A stretch of 64,000 nt of DNA from Bacillus sp. T3 (GCF_033449965.1 NZ_CP137761.1:3658001-3722000), one strand, 5' to 3'. Shown: positions 53,779 to 62,928, numbered from the stretch's first letter. The notes: generated from the letters alone by a model not told the origin. Made by a program: numbers and translations.

Positions 53779-54390
53779 ATGATCAAATCTGCTCTTGATC
53801 TTCGATTCATTAGTGGATTCCTACTAGCACATATACTCATGTATTTTACCTTCTCTGATAAGGATGTTTTTTGGTACTTTTTCACCGCTACCATGCTCCT
53901 ATTAATTTGCTTTGTTGTTGCAAAAGATAAATTAGATGACAAATTGTCTGTCTTTCGATATTTAATGATTGGAATCCTCTCAGGCTTGCTTCTATTTTTT
54001 CTATTTTGGATTGGGAATCAGCTAATTGAGTTTTTTGGAATTCCAGTAAAAAGACAAATTACAATCCTATATAGGCGGTTTGGACCTGATTTATTTTGGC
54101 ATTACCTAGCCCTAATATTAGTGGTTGTACCTGGTGAGGAAATTTTTTGGCGCGGCTTCATTCAAAAACGACTACTTACATACACATCGAACGGGATCAG
54201 CATCGTTGTATCGACGCTGATGTATGCATCCGTACACCTTTATTCTGGACAATTTATGCTTCCGTTTTCTGCATTTATTGCCGGGTTACTTTGGTCTTGG
54301 CTGTATGCATGGAGAAGAAGTATCCCGCTTGTGATTGTATCTCATTTAATTTACGACCTATTGTTATTTTATATAATGCCTTTTCGCTAA
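53779..54390 (+). CDS. CPBP family intramembrane metalloprotease
   Basis: A 203-residue protein with about six membrane helices. The motif PGEEIFWRGFIQKRL carries the glutamate pair and Arg of CPBP/Abi proteases; the following HLYSG and SHLIYD supply the histidine motifs. Relatives process prenylated peptides or act in bacteriocin immunity; the target here is unknown. ATG 53779 follows AAAGGAGGAGAAGG. Confidence 0.85.
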   Translation: MIKSALDLRFISGFLLAHILMYFTFSDKDVFWYFFTATMLLLICFVVAKDKLDDKLSVFRYLMIGILSGLLLFFLFWIGNQLIEFFGIPVKRQITILYRRFGPDLFWHYLALILVVVPGEEIFWRGFIQKRLLTYTSNGISIVVSTLMYASVHLYSGQFMLPFSAFIAGLLWSWLYAWRRSIPLVIVSHLIYDLLLFYIMPFR

Positions 54391-54416
54391 GCAGACTTTT
54401 GAAAAAGTCTGCTTTT
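54391..54416. terminator. Terminator between the CPBP gene and ykvI
   Basis: AAGCAGACTTTT GA AAAAGTCTGCTT followed by TTTCTG. Confidence 0.85.
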
Positions 54417-54439
54417 TCTGTTATATGCCAAAATCCCCT

Positions 54440-55477
54440 TTATTCCTTTAAAGGCTTCATCCATAACAAAATAATAAAGACAAGACTAAAGTAACCAAAT
54501 AGGGGGTATAAGTAGGAAAGTAGCTCACCATACTCTACTAAACTAATAAAATACGTGCTAATAAAAATACAGCAAATAATCGCAATACTTGGCAGGGAAA
54601 GATAATTTCGGAGTTGACGTTCTAGACCAAAAACATTGCCAATTACCGATGTGAAAATTTCCCCATAAATAATGAAAACGTAAATCCAGTACAGTCCTGA
54701 AGCAATATTTTTCACAATAATCGCCATTGGTACCTCATAGGTTTCTACCTGTGGAAGCATAATCAAAACGAAGTGACCGCATAATAAGATTAATGTTAAA
54801 GCAATCCCCCCGAGCATCCCTCCCCACTTGACCGTATCATCATCTTGAATTTCAGTTGCAACTGGGACTAAAACAGCTTGGGCAAGAAATAAATTAAAGG
54901 CTGCATAAGAAAATGGTGTAACAACAGCTTTCCACCCATCAGCTATGTGTGGGATGTACATTAACTGTTCAGTGAACTGTGGAAGCTGAACCGATTTGAA
55001 CATTAAAAAAATACTAAATGATATCATCAATGGTACAACAAATATATTCACAACGAATAGCCCTCTCATACCAATTAAAAGGACGAGAATGGACAAGCAA
55101 ATCGTTACAATCAGGCCAACTGTTTTCGGCAAATTTAATTGTTCTTGGAAAACCGCCCCTGCCCCTGAAAGCATAACAGCACAGACTCCGAGAAGCATTA
55201 GCAGAGTCATTATATTTATTAGTCTCCCAAAAAAATGACCAAATAAATATTCATTAAACTCCTGATAAGAATGAGCCCCGACTTTAGCCGATAACCTTAA
55301 TAACTTGGAGCCGAGGAAAATTAATAATAATCCACTGATTAGGATCCCAATAAATCCGAAAAAACCAAATCGAGAAAAGAATTCAAGTATTTCTTTACCT
55401 GTGGCAAATCCTGCACCTACCACTGTACCGACATAAACTGCTGCAATTTGAAAGGCTGCACTCCATTTTGACTTCAA
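54440..55477 (-). CDS. ykvI: YkvI-type membrane transporter
   Basis: A 345-residue integral membrane protein with about ten helices and an APC/LeuT-like start (QIAAVYVGTVVGAGFATGKE). B. subtilis YkvI has the same size and place near clpE. Substrate unknown; the GAGFATG pattern is shared with amino-acid carriers. GGGGGAGAATGAG precedes the ATG. Confidence 0.85.
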   Translation of the reverse strand: MKSKWSAAFQIAAVYVGTVVGAGFATGKEILEFFSRFGFFGFIGILISGLLLIFLGSKLLRLSAKVGAHSYQEFNEYLFGHFFGRLINIMTLLMLLGVCAVMLSGAGAVFQEQLNLPKTVGLIVTICLSILVLLIGMRGLFVVNIFVVPLMISFSIFLMFKSVQLPQFTEQLMYIPHIADGWKAVVTPFSYAAFNLFLAQAVLVPVATEIQDDDTVKWGGMLGGIALTLILLCGHFVLIMLPQVETYEVPMAIIVKNIASGLYWIYVFIIYGEIFTSVIGNVFGLERQLRNYLSLPSIAIICCIFISTYFISLVEYGELLSYLYPLFGYFSLVFIILLWMKPLKE

Positions 55478-55560
55478 CTCATTCTCCCCCTCTTATCCAT
55501 TTATATGAAAAGAAGGACAAACAATGACGAGCTTTAATAAGATTGCCAAGGAAAAATTTT

Positions 55561-55660
55561 GACTGTGTTAAAGAATGATGTTGATTTGAGTAATCTGTTG
55601 ATTGGAGTGGAAGGTGCGAGACTCCCCGCGGAAAGGGAGCACCTTCAGCGGAAAATCAAC
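55561..55660. repeat. MITE-like repeat, truncated inverted copy D
   Basis: Inverted relative to copy A: GACTGTGTTAAAGAATGATG, CTGTTGATTGGAGTGGAAGG, GCGAGACTCC, then GGAAAGGGAGCACCTTCAGC and GGAAAATCAAC. The GC-rich centre of copy A is deleted and the far terminal repeat is missing. It ends about 25 bases before the clpE -35 box. Confidence 0.75.
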
Positions 55661-55685
55661 CACCATAATTTTAGAAACAAAATAC

Positions 55686-55714
55686 TTGAAAGTCAGAAAA
55701 GGTCAAAGTATAAT
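55686..55714 (+). promoter_or_regulatory. clpE sigma-A promoter
   Basis: TTGAAA (55686-55691), 17-base spacer, TATAAT (55709-55714); start of transcription about 55721, 53 bases before the clpE ATG. Confidence 0.85.
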
Positions 55715-55743
55715 AAAGTCACAAAAGGTCAAAGTTAGTCAAA
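55691..55743 (+). promoter_or_regulatory. Triple CtsR operator of clpE
   Basis: Three heptad repeats of the CtsR type RGTCAAA-NNN-RGTCAAA: AGTCAGA AAA GGTCAAA (55691-55707), AGTCACA AAA GGTCAAA (55717-55733) and GGTCAAA GTT AGTCAAA (55727-55743). They cover the promoter spacer and the transcription start, so CtsR binding would block initiation. B. subtilis clpE also has several CtsR sites. Confidence 0.9.
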
Positions 55744-55773
55744 ATCAAACATTTTTTTAGGAGGTTATGCATA

Positions 55774-57924
55774 ATGCTTTGCTACAAATGTCAATCCAAC
55801 GAAGCAAACATTCAAATGAACATTACAGTCAATGGTCAGAAAAAGCATTTCCTCTTTTGTGAGGAATGCTTTACAAAGGAACGTGAAAAGATTGGGAATC
55901 CTTTTGTAAATGGAATGAATGGGTTTAACCACCTCCCATTAGAGGATTTTCTGCAAGGCTTTTCCGGAAATCATTCAGAGCCACCCAGTATTCAACAACC
56001 AAATAAAGATAGTAGGCAAAATAATGGCGAAGGCTTTATTGATCAGTTCGGCCGCAATCTAACTCAATTTGCAAAGGCTGGTTTGATTGACCCTGTAATT
56101 GGTCGCGATCAAGAAGTCGCCCGCATTATGGAAATTTTAAATAGAAGAAATAAAAACAACCCGGTGTTAATTGGTGAACCAGGTGTTGGTAAAACCGCAA
56201 TTGCGGAAGGCCTTGCTTTAAAGATTGCGGAAGGCAAAGTCCCAGCGAAACTGCTAGGTAAAGAGGTTTACTTACTTGATGTAGCCTCACTTGTTTCCAA
56301 TACTGGTATCCGTGGACAATTTGAAGAACGGATGAAAAAGCTAATCAGTGACTTGCAGCAACGAAAGAATATCATTCTCTTTATTGATGAAATTCATCTT
56401 TTAGTCGGGGCTGGTTCTGCGGAGGGCTCCATGGATGCAGGAAATATCCTTAAGCCAGCTTTAGCTCGTGGCGAACTCCAAGTCGTTGGAGCAACAACGT
56501 TAAAAGAGTACCGTAAAATTGAAAAAGACCCAGCATTAGAACGACGCTTCCAACCTGTATTAGTGTCTGAACCATCATTAGAAAAAGCAGTGGAAATCTT
56601 AAAGGGGATTCAAGGAAAATACGAGCAGTATCACAACGTTTCTTATACAGATGAGGCAATTGAAGCTTGTGTAACACTCTCTCATCGCTACATTCAAGAC
56701 CGATTCCTTCCAGATAAGGCGATTGACTTAATGGATGAAGCAGGATCCATTTTAAACCTAAATTCCGATACTATACCTGATACAACCCAAATCCATCAAC
56801 GCCTTAAGGATATTAGCAAGGAAAAAGAAATTGCCTTAAAAAAGGAACAATATGAACAAGCAGCTAAGCTTCGTGATGAAGAAGCAAACCTTGAAAAGCA
56901 ATTGACTCAAACAGAAAATAGCAACCATGAACATTCGGTCGTGAATGTACAGCAGATTCAAGCAATTGTTGAGAAGAAAACTGGAATTCCTGTAGGAAAG
57001 CTACAGGAGACTGAGCAAAGTAAGATGAAGCATTTAGAGGAAAATCTTTCAAGCAAAGTGATTGGCCAAGAGGAAGCCGTGAAAAAAGTAGCCAAAGCGA
57101 TTCGTCGAAGCCGTGCTGGTCTGAAACCAAAGCACCGTCCAATCGGCTCTTTCCTATTTGTTGGACCAACTGGAGTCGGTAAGACCGAGTTAACGAAAAC
57201 ATTGGCACAGGAGTTGTTTGGTTCAAAAGATGCGATGATACGGCTTGATATGAGCGAATACATGGAAAAGCATAGCGTATCTAAGATCATCGGTTCTCCT
57301 CCAGGTTATGTTGGTCATGAAGAAGCAGGACAACTCACAGAGAAGGTTCGTCGCAATCCATACAGTATTATTCTATTGGATGAAATTGAAAAAGCTCATC
57401 CAGATGTACAGCATATGTTCCTGCAAATCCTTGAGGATGGTAGATTAACAGATAGCCAAGGACGAACAGTCAGCTTTAAGGATTCTGTTATTATTATGAC
57501 TAGCAATGCAGGTATTGGCCATAAAACGATTGAGGTCGGCTTTGGAAAGAGCACAGCCATTACAGAATCAAGCATTCTTGATTCATTAGGCTCCTTCTTC
57601 AAACCAGAATTCTTAAATCGTTTTGACAGCATTATCGAATTTAGATCATTAAACAAAGATCAATTACTAAACATTGTTGATTTAATGCTTGATGAATTAC
57701 AGCAAGTTATGAGTGAACAAAACTTGAATTTAACGGTTACATCTGAAGTGAAAAATAAGCTTGTTGAACTTGGCTATCACCCTGCTTTCGGGGCTCGACC
57801 ACTTCGTCGTGTAATCCAAGAACAATTAGAAGACAAAATCACCGACTTAATTTTAGATGAAACACATGCAGAAAATCTAATTGCCTTAGTCGAAGGTCAG
57901 GATATCATTGTAAGATCAAATTAA
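55774..57924 (+). CDS. clpE: AAA+ unfoldase ClpE
   Basis: Heat-inducible HSP100 partner of the ClpP protease. The N-terminal zinc finger has CYKC (Cys3/6) and CEEC (Cys29/32), specific to ClpE. First ATPase domain: Walker A GEPGVGKT at 134-141. A UVR region follows (KKEQYEQAAKLRDEEANLEK), then the second domain with GPTGVGKT and the Clp C-terminal GARPLRRVIQ. Length 716. GGAGGTTATGCATA precedes the ATG. Controlled by the CtsR sites upstream. Confidence 0.97.
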   Translation: MLCYKCQSNEANIQMNITVNGQKKHFLFCEECFTKEREKIGNPFVNGMNGFNHLPLEDFLQGFSGNHSEPPSIQQPNKDSRQNNGEGFIDQFGRNLTQFAKAGLIDPVIGRDQEVARIMEILNRRNKNNPVLIGEPGVGKTAIAEGLALKIAEGKVPAKLLGKEVYLLDVASLVSNTGIRGQFEERMKKLISDLQQRKNIILFIDEIHLLVGAGSAEGSMDAGNILKPALARGELQVVGATTLKEYRKIEKDPALERRFQPVLVSEPSLEKAVEILKGIQGKYEQYHNVSYTDEAIEACVTLSHRYIQDRFLPDKAIDLMDEAGSILNLNSDTIPDTTQIHQRLKDISKEKEIALKKEQYEQAAKLRDEEANLEKQLTQTENSNHEHSVVNVQQIQAIVEKKTGIPVGKLQETEQSKMKHLEENLSSKVIGQEEAVKKVAKAIRRSRAGLKPKHRPIGSFLFVGPTGVGKTELTKTLAQELFGSKDAMIRLDMSEYMEKHSVSKIIGSPPGYVGHEEAGQLTEKVRRNPYSIILLDEIEKAHPDVQHMFLQILEDGRLTDSQGRTVSFKDSVIIMTSNAGIGHKTIEVGFGKSTAITESSILDSLGSFFKPEFLNRFDSIIEFRSLNKDQLLNIVDLMLDELQQVMSEQNLNLTVTSEVKNKLVELGYHPAFGARPLRRVIQEQLEDKITDLILDETHAENLIALVEGQDIIVRSN

Positions 57925-57932
57925 ATTACAAG

Positions 57933-57977
57933 AGGACCATCGATGGGGAAATATTCCCTTCGATGGTCCTCTTTTGT
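57933..57977. terminator. Bidirectional terminator clpE / M3 peptidase
   Basis: AGAGGACCATCGA ... TCGAAGGGAA-type stem: AGAGGACCATCGATGGGGAA pairs with the following complementary arm, ending TCCTCTTTTG. Confidence 0.82.
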
Positions 57978-57985
57978 TTCTTTCA

Positions 57986-59680
57986 TTATAGCTTGTTGTC
58001 GTCGACTGACTGGAGCCATTCGTCAATTTCATCAATAACCGATTGGACACAACCATCCTCAAATGGTGAAACCAAATTCGCTTCTGCTACTAACTCAGTA
58101 AAGGATTTGCTTCCCCCAAGCTTACAAATCTTTAGGTAGTCCGCCCACGCATCGTCCCAATTATGTCTTGACCGCTTCCAAAATTGGAAGGCACAAATTT
58201 GCGCTAGCGTATAATCTATATAATAGAATGGAGAATTATAAATATGAGCCTGCTTCTGCCAAAATCCTCCGTTTTCCAAATAACTCAGTCCATCATAGTC
58301 TTTATGAGGTAGATATTTCTTTTCTATTACTCGCCATGCCTGGTTTCGTTCTTTAGGTGAGACATTCGGATTTTCATATACCCACTCTTGAAATTCATCA
58401 ACCGCGACTCCATAGGGGAGAAACAACAATGCACCACTCAAATGGGCAAAATGATATTTCTCCGTATCCTCCTTAAAGAATATGTCCATCCATGGCCAAG
58501 TAAAAAACTCCATACTCATCGAATGAATTTCACATGCTTCATAGGTTGGCCAGTAATATTCTGGGATATCAAATTGTCTGCTTAAATACACTTGAAAAGC
58601 ATGACCTGCCTCGTGTGTTAGCACATCAATATCACCTGACGTGCCATTAAAGTTAGAAAAAATAAACGGCGCCTTATAGTTTTCAATAAAAGTACAATAT
58701 CCCCCACCGGCTTTGCCTGTTTTTGCAACGAGGTCCATCAAATGGGATTCAGTCATGAATTTGAAAAATTCGCCTGTTTCTGGCGATAGCTCATTGTACA
58801 TTTTTTGACCATTTTCAATAATCCATTCAGGGCTTCCCTTTGGAGTCGCATTTCCTGTGTGAAAAATGATTGGCTCATCATAATATTTTAATTTTTCGAC
58901 CCCAATTCGCATACGCTGTCTGTCCTTTAGCTTTGTAGCGAGCGGAACAATATATTTTTCAACCTGTTTACGGAACTTTGCCACCATTTCCGAATTGTAA
59001 TCCGTCCTGCTCATCCGATCATAGCCTAGCTCAACAAAATTAGAATAGCCTAAAGCCTTAGCAATTTCCGTTCTGACTTTGACTAAATCATCGAAAATTT
59101 GATCCAACTTTGCTTCATTGTCAGCAAAAAATCCAAAGCGAGCCTCATTGGCTCGAATTCTCATACTCTGATTAGGTGATTGAGCAAAAGGCTCTAGTTG
59201 AGGCAGTGTTCGTTCTTCCCCATCAAAGTGAATTTTTGCAGAGGCAATTAGTTTCGTATATTCACTTGATAGTTTGTTCTCCTGCTGCAAAAGAGTAATG
59301 ATTTTAGGATCGAATGTTTTAAGCTGGGTCTCTGCAAGGGCAAACACCTGCTTCCCCCATTTTTGTTCTAGCTCTTTTCGATAGGGAGATTGAACTAATG
59401 CCTGATAATAGCTAGTCACCAATTCTTCTATCTCGGGATCGATTTCATCAATATAGTCCTGCTCATTTTTATAAAACTCATCATTTGTATCAATAGAATG
59501 ACGGATATAGCACAGATTAAACATTGTACTAACATCATCGCGAATCTTATTTATTTTTTTGATTGAGGTGATTTGGTCTTCCACTGATGCGGCTTGTTGA
59601 AATTGAGTTAGCTCCTCTTGGAACGTTCTTTTAATCTCTGATAAATTTGGACGGGTATATGTATATTCAGTAAAATTCAT
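57986..59680 (-). CDS. M3 family oligoendopeptidase
   Basis: Zinc oligopeptidase of 564 residues, cytoplasmic, related to PepF. The catalytic HEAGH lies near residue 352 (DVLTHEAGHAFQVYLSRQ), with the third ligand Glu in YEACEIHSMSMEF. It cleaves short peptides. GGTTGAGGAA precedes the ATG. Not obviously part of an operon. Confidence 0.92.
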   Translation of the reverse strand: MNFTEYTYTRPNLSEIKRTFQEELTQFQQAASVEDQITSIKKINKIRDDVSTMFNLCYIRHSIDTNDEFYKNEQDYIDEIDPEIEELVTSYYQALVQSPYRKELEQKWGKQVFALAETQLKTFDPKIITLLQQENKLSSEYTKLIASAKIHFDGEERTLPQLEPFAQSPNQSMRIRANEARFGFFADNEAKLDQIFDDLVKVRTEIAKALGYSNFVELGYDRMSRTDYNSEMVAKFRKQVEKYIVPLATKLKDRQRMRIGVEKLKYYDEPIIFHTGNATPKGSPEWIIENGQKMYNELSPETGEFFKFMTESHLMDLVAKTGKAGGGYCTFIENYKAPFIFSNFNGTSGDIDVLTHEAGHAFQVYLSRQFDIPEYYWPTYEACEIHSMSMEFFTWPWMDIFFKEDTEKYHFAHLSGALLFLPYGVAVDEFQEWVYENPNVSPKERNQAWRVIEKKYLPHKDYDGLSYLENGGFWQKQAHIYNSPFYYIDYTLAQICAFQFWKRSRHNWDDAWADYLKICKLGGSKSFTELVAEANLVSPFEDGCVQSVIDEIDEWLQSVDDNKL

Positions 59681-59729
59681 TTCCTCAACCTCCTCTATAG
59701 TATAGTATGTAAAAATGCCAATAAATAAG

Positions 59730-59757
59730 AAAAAGCAGCCGAAATGACCGCTTTTTA
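59730..59757 (-). terminator. Terminator after mhqR
   Basis: AAAAAGCGGTC / GGCTGCTTTTT imperfect stem with T run, touching the mhqR stop codon. Confidence 0.6.
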
Positions 59758-60195
59758 ATATTTCCCTACTGATAAACCAAGCTTCTTTAATAAATCAATT
59801 ACCTGGTCTTTTTCACTATCGCTCAATACAGACATAATTTCATTAATTCTTTGTTCATGCTCAGGAAAGATACTTTCAATGAATTGCTTACCTTCTTCGG
59901 TGATTTGAGCATACGTAACGCGCCGATCATTTGGACAGGCTACTCGTTTTAAAAGCCCCTTTTGCTCAAGCTTATCTACTACATACGTAATACTCCCACT
60001 TGCCAAAAGGATTTTACCACCTATTTGTTGTAGCGGCTGATCCCCCTTATGATACAGAAGCTCCATCACGGCAAACTCTGTTGGATTTAACCCTTGGTCA
60101 GCAATAAACCGTTTCAAATGCTCGTTTATTGCTTTATATGAACGCGAAAGAACAATAAATAGTTTTAACGATTGATTAATTTGATCTGAACTCAT
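59755..60195 (-). CDS. mhqR: MarR family regulator, MhqR-like
   Basis: A 146-residue winged-helix repressor. KLFIVLSRSYKAINEHLKRF at the N-terminus, the recognition helix region GDQPLQQIGGKILLASGSIT and the wing CPNDRRVTYAQITEEG closely resemble B. subtilis MhqR (YkvE), which controls quinone and catechol detoxification genes. No mhq target gene is in the window; a candidate operator precedes it. ATG 60195 follows AAAGGATGAAGACAAG. Confidence 0.82.
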   Translation of the reverse strand: MSSDQINQSLKLFIVLSRSYKAINEHLKRFIADQGLNPTEFAVMELLYHKGDQPLQQIGGKILLASGSITYVVDKLEQKGLLKRVACPNDRRVTYAQITEEGKQFIESIFPEHEQRINEIMSVLSDSEKDQVIDLLKKLGLSVGKY

Positions 60196-60229
60196 CTTGT
60201 CTTCATCCTTTATTAGAGAAAAATTAAAA

Positions 60230-60245
60230 ATCTTGAATTCAAAAT
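60230..60245. promoter_or_regulatory. Candidate MhqR operator
   Basis: ATCTTGAATTCAAAAT is an inverted repeat with one mismatched pair, resembling the MhqR operator pattern ATCTCGAATTCGAGAT. It lies 35 bases upstream of mhqR, fitting autoregulation. Confidence 0.6.
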
Positions 60246-60399
60246 AATTATATAAAATTAGGTACGGACTGTCAATTGGAGTCCCTAATTTATCCATTTA
60301 TTTAAACAAAGTAATTCAAATTAACCAATATATTTTGTAAGATACTATATGATAGGAAAAAATCCATACTAAACTTATTTACTGGGAAGAGGCGACACA

Positions 60400-61641
60400 A
60401 TGAGTCAGCAAGCAATATCGGTTTCGAACAGCACCACACAGTATGAAGCAACAACCTATAAAATTTTAATTCTCCTTGGTGTGTGTCATTTATTAAATGA
60501 TTCTCTTCAATCCGTTGTACCTGCAATGTTTCCAATTTTGGAGAAATCAATGGGATTATCTTTTACACAATTGGGTCTAATCGCCTTCTCATTAAATATT
60601 GTAGCTGCACTTTTGCAACCCGTTTTTGGAATGATTTCAGATAAAAAGCCAAGACCTTACACTCTTCCGCTCGCTCTGACCTTTACGATGATTGGCGTCA
60701 CTGGTTTAACCTTTGCACCACGGCTTGAATTAATCATGCTCTCGGTAGCCTTAATGGGTTTAGGCTCAGCCATTTTTCATCCTGAGGCATCAAAGGTTGC
60801 TTTTTGGGCATCAGGTCCAAAACGTGGCCTAGGACAATCTATTTATCAGGTTGGCGGTAATACTGGTCAAGCATTGGCTCCACTTATAACCGCAGCCATT
60901 CTTGTTCCATTAGGACAACGCGGCGCATCCTGGTTCATCCTTGTGGCGGCGCTTGCCGTTACCTTACTCTATTATATTTCGGTATGGTACCGTGCAAAAC
61001 TCGATGTCGTAAACAATCAAATAAAAAATAAGAAACAGTCCTCAGCCGGTACCCCTACTAACCCTTATCCTAAAGCTGCTTGGGTAGCCCTAGTGTTCGT
61101 GCTCTTATTAATTTTCGCAAGGTCCTGGTATATTTCAGGTATGACCAATTATTATGCTTTTTTTGCAATAGAAAAATATGCGCTCACGATTAGAGAGTCT
61201 CAAATATTCACCTTTACCTTTTTGCTAACAGGTGCTGCAGGGACACTATTTGGCGGACCGCTTGCCGACCGATTCGGGAAAAAGAAACTGATCTTTGTGT
61301 CCTTACTAGGATCAGCACCGATAACCCTTCTAATTCCATACGTTCCGAGCTCAATCGCTTTATTTTTGCTCGCAGTATCAGGGTTTGTTTTAATGACCAG
61401 CTTTTCGGTAACCGTTGTGTATGCTCAGGAATTATTCCCTGGAAAAATCGGAACAATGGCAGGATTAACTGTTGGTTTCGCATTTGGTATGGGAGCAATC
61501 GGCTCGATTTGGCTTGGCCATTTGGCAGATACATTTGGATTAACAACAACAATGACCATGATCGGCTTTTTACCCTTACTGGGAATTCTCACCACCTTCC
61601 TACCGTCTGATCAAAAGCTAAAGGAGCTATACACTAGATAA
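60400..61641 (+). CDS. MFS exporter of the fosmidomycin-resistance (Fsr) type
   Basis: A 413-residue, 12-helix MFS protein. It begins helix 1 with LGVCHLLNDSLQSVVPAMFP, typical of Fsr, and has the loop motifs GMISDKKPRP and GGPLADRFGKKK. A central loop is Lys/Asn-rich (NNQIKNKKQSSAG). Divergent from mhqR and sharing its upstream region, so possibly controlled by it. GGGAAGAGGCGACACA precedes the ATG. Confidence 0.85.
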   Translation: MSQQAISVSNSTTQYEATTYKILILLGVCHLLNDSLQSVVPAMFPILEKSMGLSFTQLGLIAFSLNIVAALLQPVFGMISDKKPRPYTLPLALTFTMIGVTGLTFAPRLELIMLSVALMGLGSAIFHPEASKVAFWASGPKRGLGQSIYQVGGNTGQALAPLITAAILVPLGQRGASWFILVAALAVTLLYYISVWYRAKLDVVNNQIKNKKQSSAGTPTNPYPKAAWVALVFVLLLIFARSWYISGMTNYYAFFAIEKYALTIRESQIFTFTFLLTGAAGTLFGGPLADRFGKKKLIFVSLLGSAPITLLIPYVPSSIALFLLAVSGFVLMTSFSVTVVYAQELFPGKIGTMAGLTVGFAFGMGAIGSIWLGHLADTFGLTTTMTMIGFLPLLGILTTFLPSDQKLKELYTR

Positions 61642-61648
61642 AACGACG

Positions 61649-61679
61649 AAAGGATGGGGTAATTACCCCATCCTTTTTA
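61649..61679. terminator. Perfect bidirectional terminator
   Basis: AAAGGATGGGGTAA and TTACCCCATCCTTT form a perfect stem, followed by TTATA, between converging genes. Confidence 0.9.
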
Positions 61680-62204
61680 TATTTTATTAATACGCTCAAA
61701 TAGCTCTGCTTTTTCTTCAGGAGATAACATATTTTCCGCCATTGGAAATAGTACATTTTCTTCCTTAGCAAAATGATCCGTAAGGGTTAAGTAAGCATTT
61801 TTTATTAGCTCACTGTATTCCTTCATCTTCTCTACACTAAGCTGATCGCGATTTTCCTTTGTCTTTTCAAAAAAATTACCAATGAAGGATTTGGCCATAT
61901 CATGCTCGTATTCCATTACAGCAATCGGACCCATACCCACTCCAAGATAATTTTCCATCATTTTAAATAAAACCTGTTCTTCTCGTTCAGAATGGGGCTC
62001 CAATTCTTCCATAAATACCTTCACAGCTTGTTTTAATTGCTTGAATGTCTCGTCAGGATTTTCTTGCTCAGCAATTTTTGTGCATAGTGCAGATAGACCG
62101 TGTAACTTTTCTAAAAGAGGGATATGCTCAGCTTTTAATTGAGCTAAGCCCTCGCTTAAAGGAACAGATTGATTTCCCATCATTGAACTCATACATCCAG
62201 ACAT
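61677..62204 (-). CDS. Hemerythrin (HHE) domain protein
   Basis: A 175-residue four-helix protein with di-iron ligands spread over the helices: EHIPLLEKLHGL, EPHSEREEQVLFKMME, EYEHDMAKSF and TDHFAKEENVLFPM. Relatives repair iron-sulfur clusters or sense oxygen/NO. An Fnr-type site lies 59 bases upstream of the start, suggesting anaerobic control. GGGGAAAAAGAG precedes the ATG. Confidence 0.85.
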   Translation of the reverse strand: MSGCMSSMMGNQSVPLSEGLAQLKAEHIPLLEKLHGLSALCTKIAEQENPDETFKQLKQAVKVFMEELEPHSEREEQVLFKMMENYLGVGMGPIAVMEYEHDMAKSFIGNFFEKTKENRDQLSVEKMKEYSELIKNAYLTLTDHFAKEENVLFPMAENMLSPEEKAELFERINKI

Positions 62205-62262
62205 CTCTTTTTCCCCTTTCGGTTCATTTTATCTTAGTATAGTGAGAATAGTGTTTGAACGT

Positions 62263-62278
62263 TGTGATTGATGTCACT
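62263..62278. promoter_or_regulatory. Fnr-type box upstream of the hemerythrin gene
   Basis: TGTGATTGATGTCACT matches the B. subtilis Fnr consensus TGTGA-N6-TCACT exactly. Confidence 0.65.
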
Positions 62279-62361
62279 TTGAACTTTACGACCATAACGA
62301 ACATCATTATTTTTCTTCTACAAGAATAGGTTTATGAACATTTTTAAGGAAAATTATAGTT

Positions 62362-62377
62362 TGTGTCAAAATTCACC
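62362..62377. promoter_or_regulatory. Second, weaker Fnr-like site
   Basis: TGTGTCAAAATTCACC matches TGTGA-N6-TCACA at 8 of 10 positions; 48 bases upstream of the gene at 62425. Confidence 0.35.
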
Positions 62378-62424
62378 GAGCACAAACATATATTGGTAAT
62401 AATCTATTGTAAGGAGGGAACTTC

Positions 62425-62754
62425 ATGCATTTTAGTTCGTATCGAGAATTTTACCCCAAATCATTAATCTCGATGGGTGAAAAAGATCGGACTTCACTAA
62501 ATAATTCTGAATCAAGTTTAACCCATTGGCTTGTTTCACTTGAAGGGTATCCAAAGCCAAATGAAGAGTACTATCATTGGAAGGTATCAGTCTATCCAGC
62601 TGATAGCGGAGGTACCTTTAATTGGAACACCCCTCTCTATCGCTCCCCTCGCTTTATTAACTTTGATGAAGCCTATGCTAAAGCTGTTGAATTAGAGGAG
62701 ACCTGCCAAAATAAAGATCATTCCATGATCGATTTTATAGAAAAAGCCAACTAA
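62425..62754 (+). CDS. Conserved hypothetical protein
   Basis: A 109-residue soluble protein rich in Ser, Tyr and Trp (SSLTHWLVSLEGYPKPNEEY, FNWNTPLYRSPRFINFDEAY). No family recognised. Strong ribosome site GTAAGGAGGGAACTTC. Divergent from the hemerythrin gene, with Fnr-like sites in the shared upstream region. Confidence 0.7.
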   Translation: MHFSSYREFYPKSLISMGEKDRTSLNNSESSLTHWLVSLEGYPKPNEEYYHWKVSVYPADSGGTFNWNTPLYRSPRFINFDEAYAKAVELEETCQNKDHSMIDFIEKAN

Positions 62755-62857
62755 TGAACATTGGCTCGATGCTTTACTTTCCTTCTTTTTCCCCTCATTT
62801 GTGAAATAATCTACATAATCAAATACAACCCCAAATTTCCATTTTTATTTTAAAAAT

Positions 62858-62905
62858 AAAAAAACTAACCTAGAAACCTAAAATTAAGTTCCAAGGTTAG
62901 TTTAT
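62858..62905 (-). terminator. Terminator after fixX
   Basis: AAACTAACCTTGG / CTAGGTTAGTTT stem with a T run (TTTTTATTTT) on the minus strand. Confidence 0.78.
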
Positions 62906-62928
62906 TCATAAACAATTTACATAAAATG

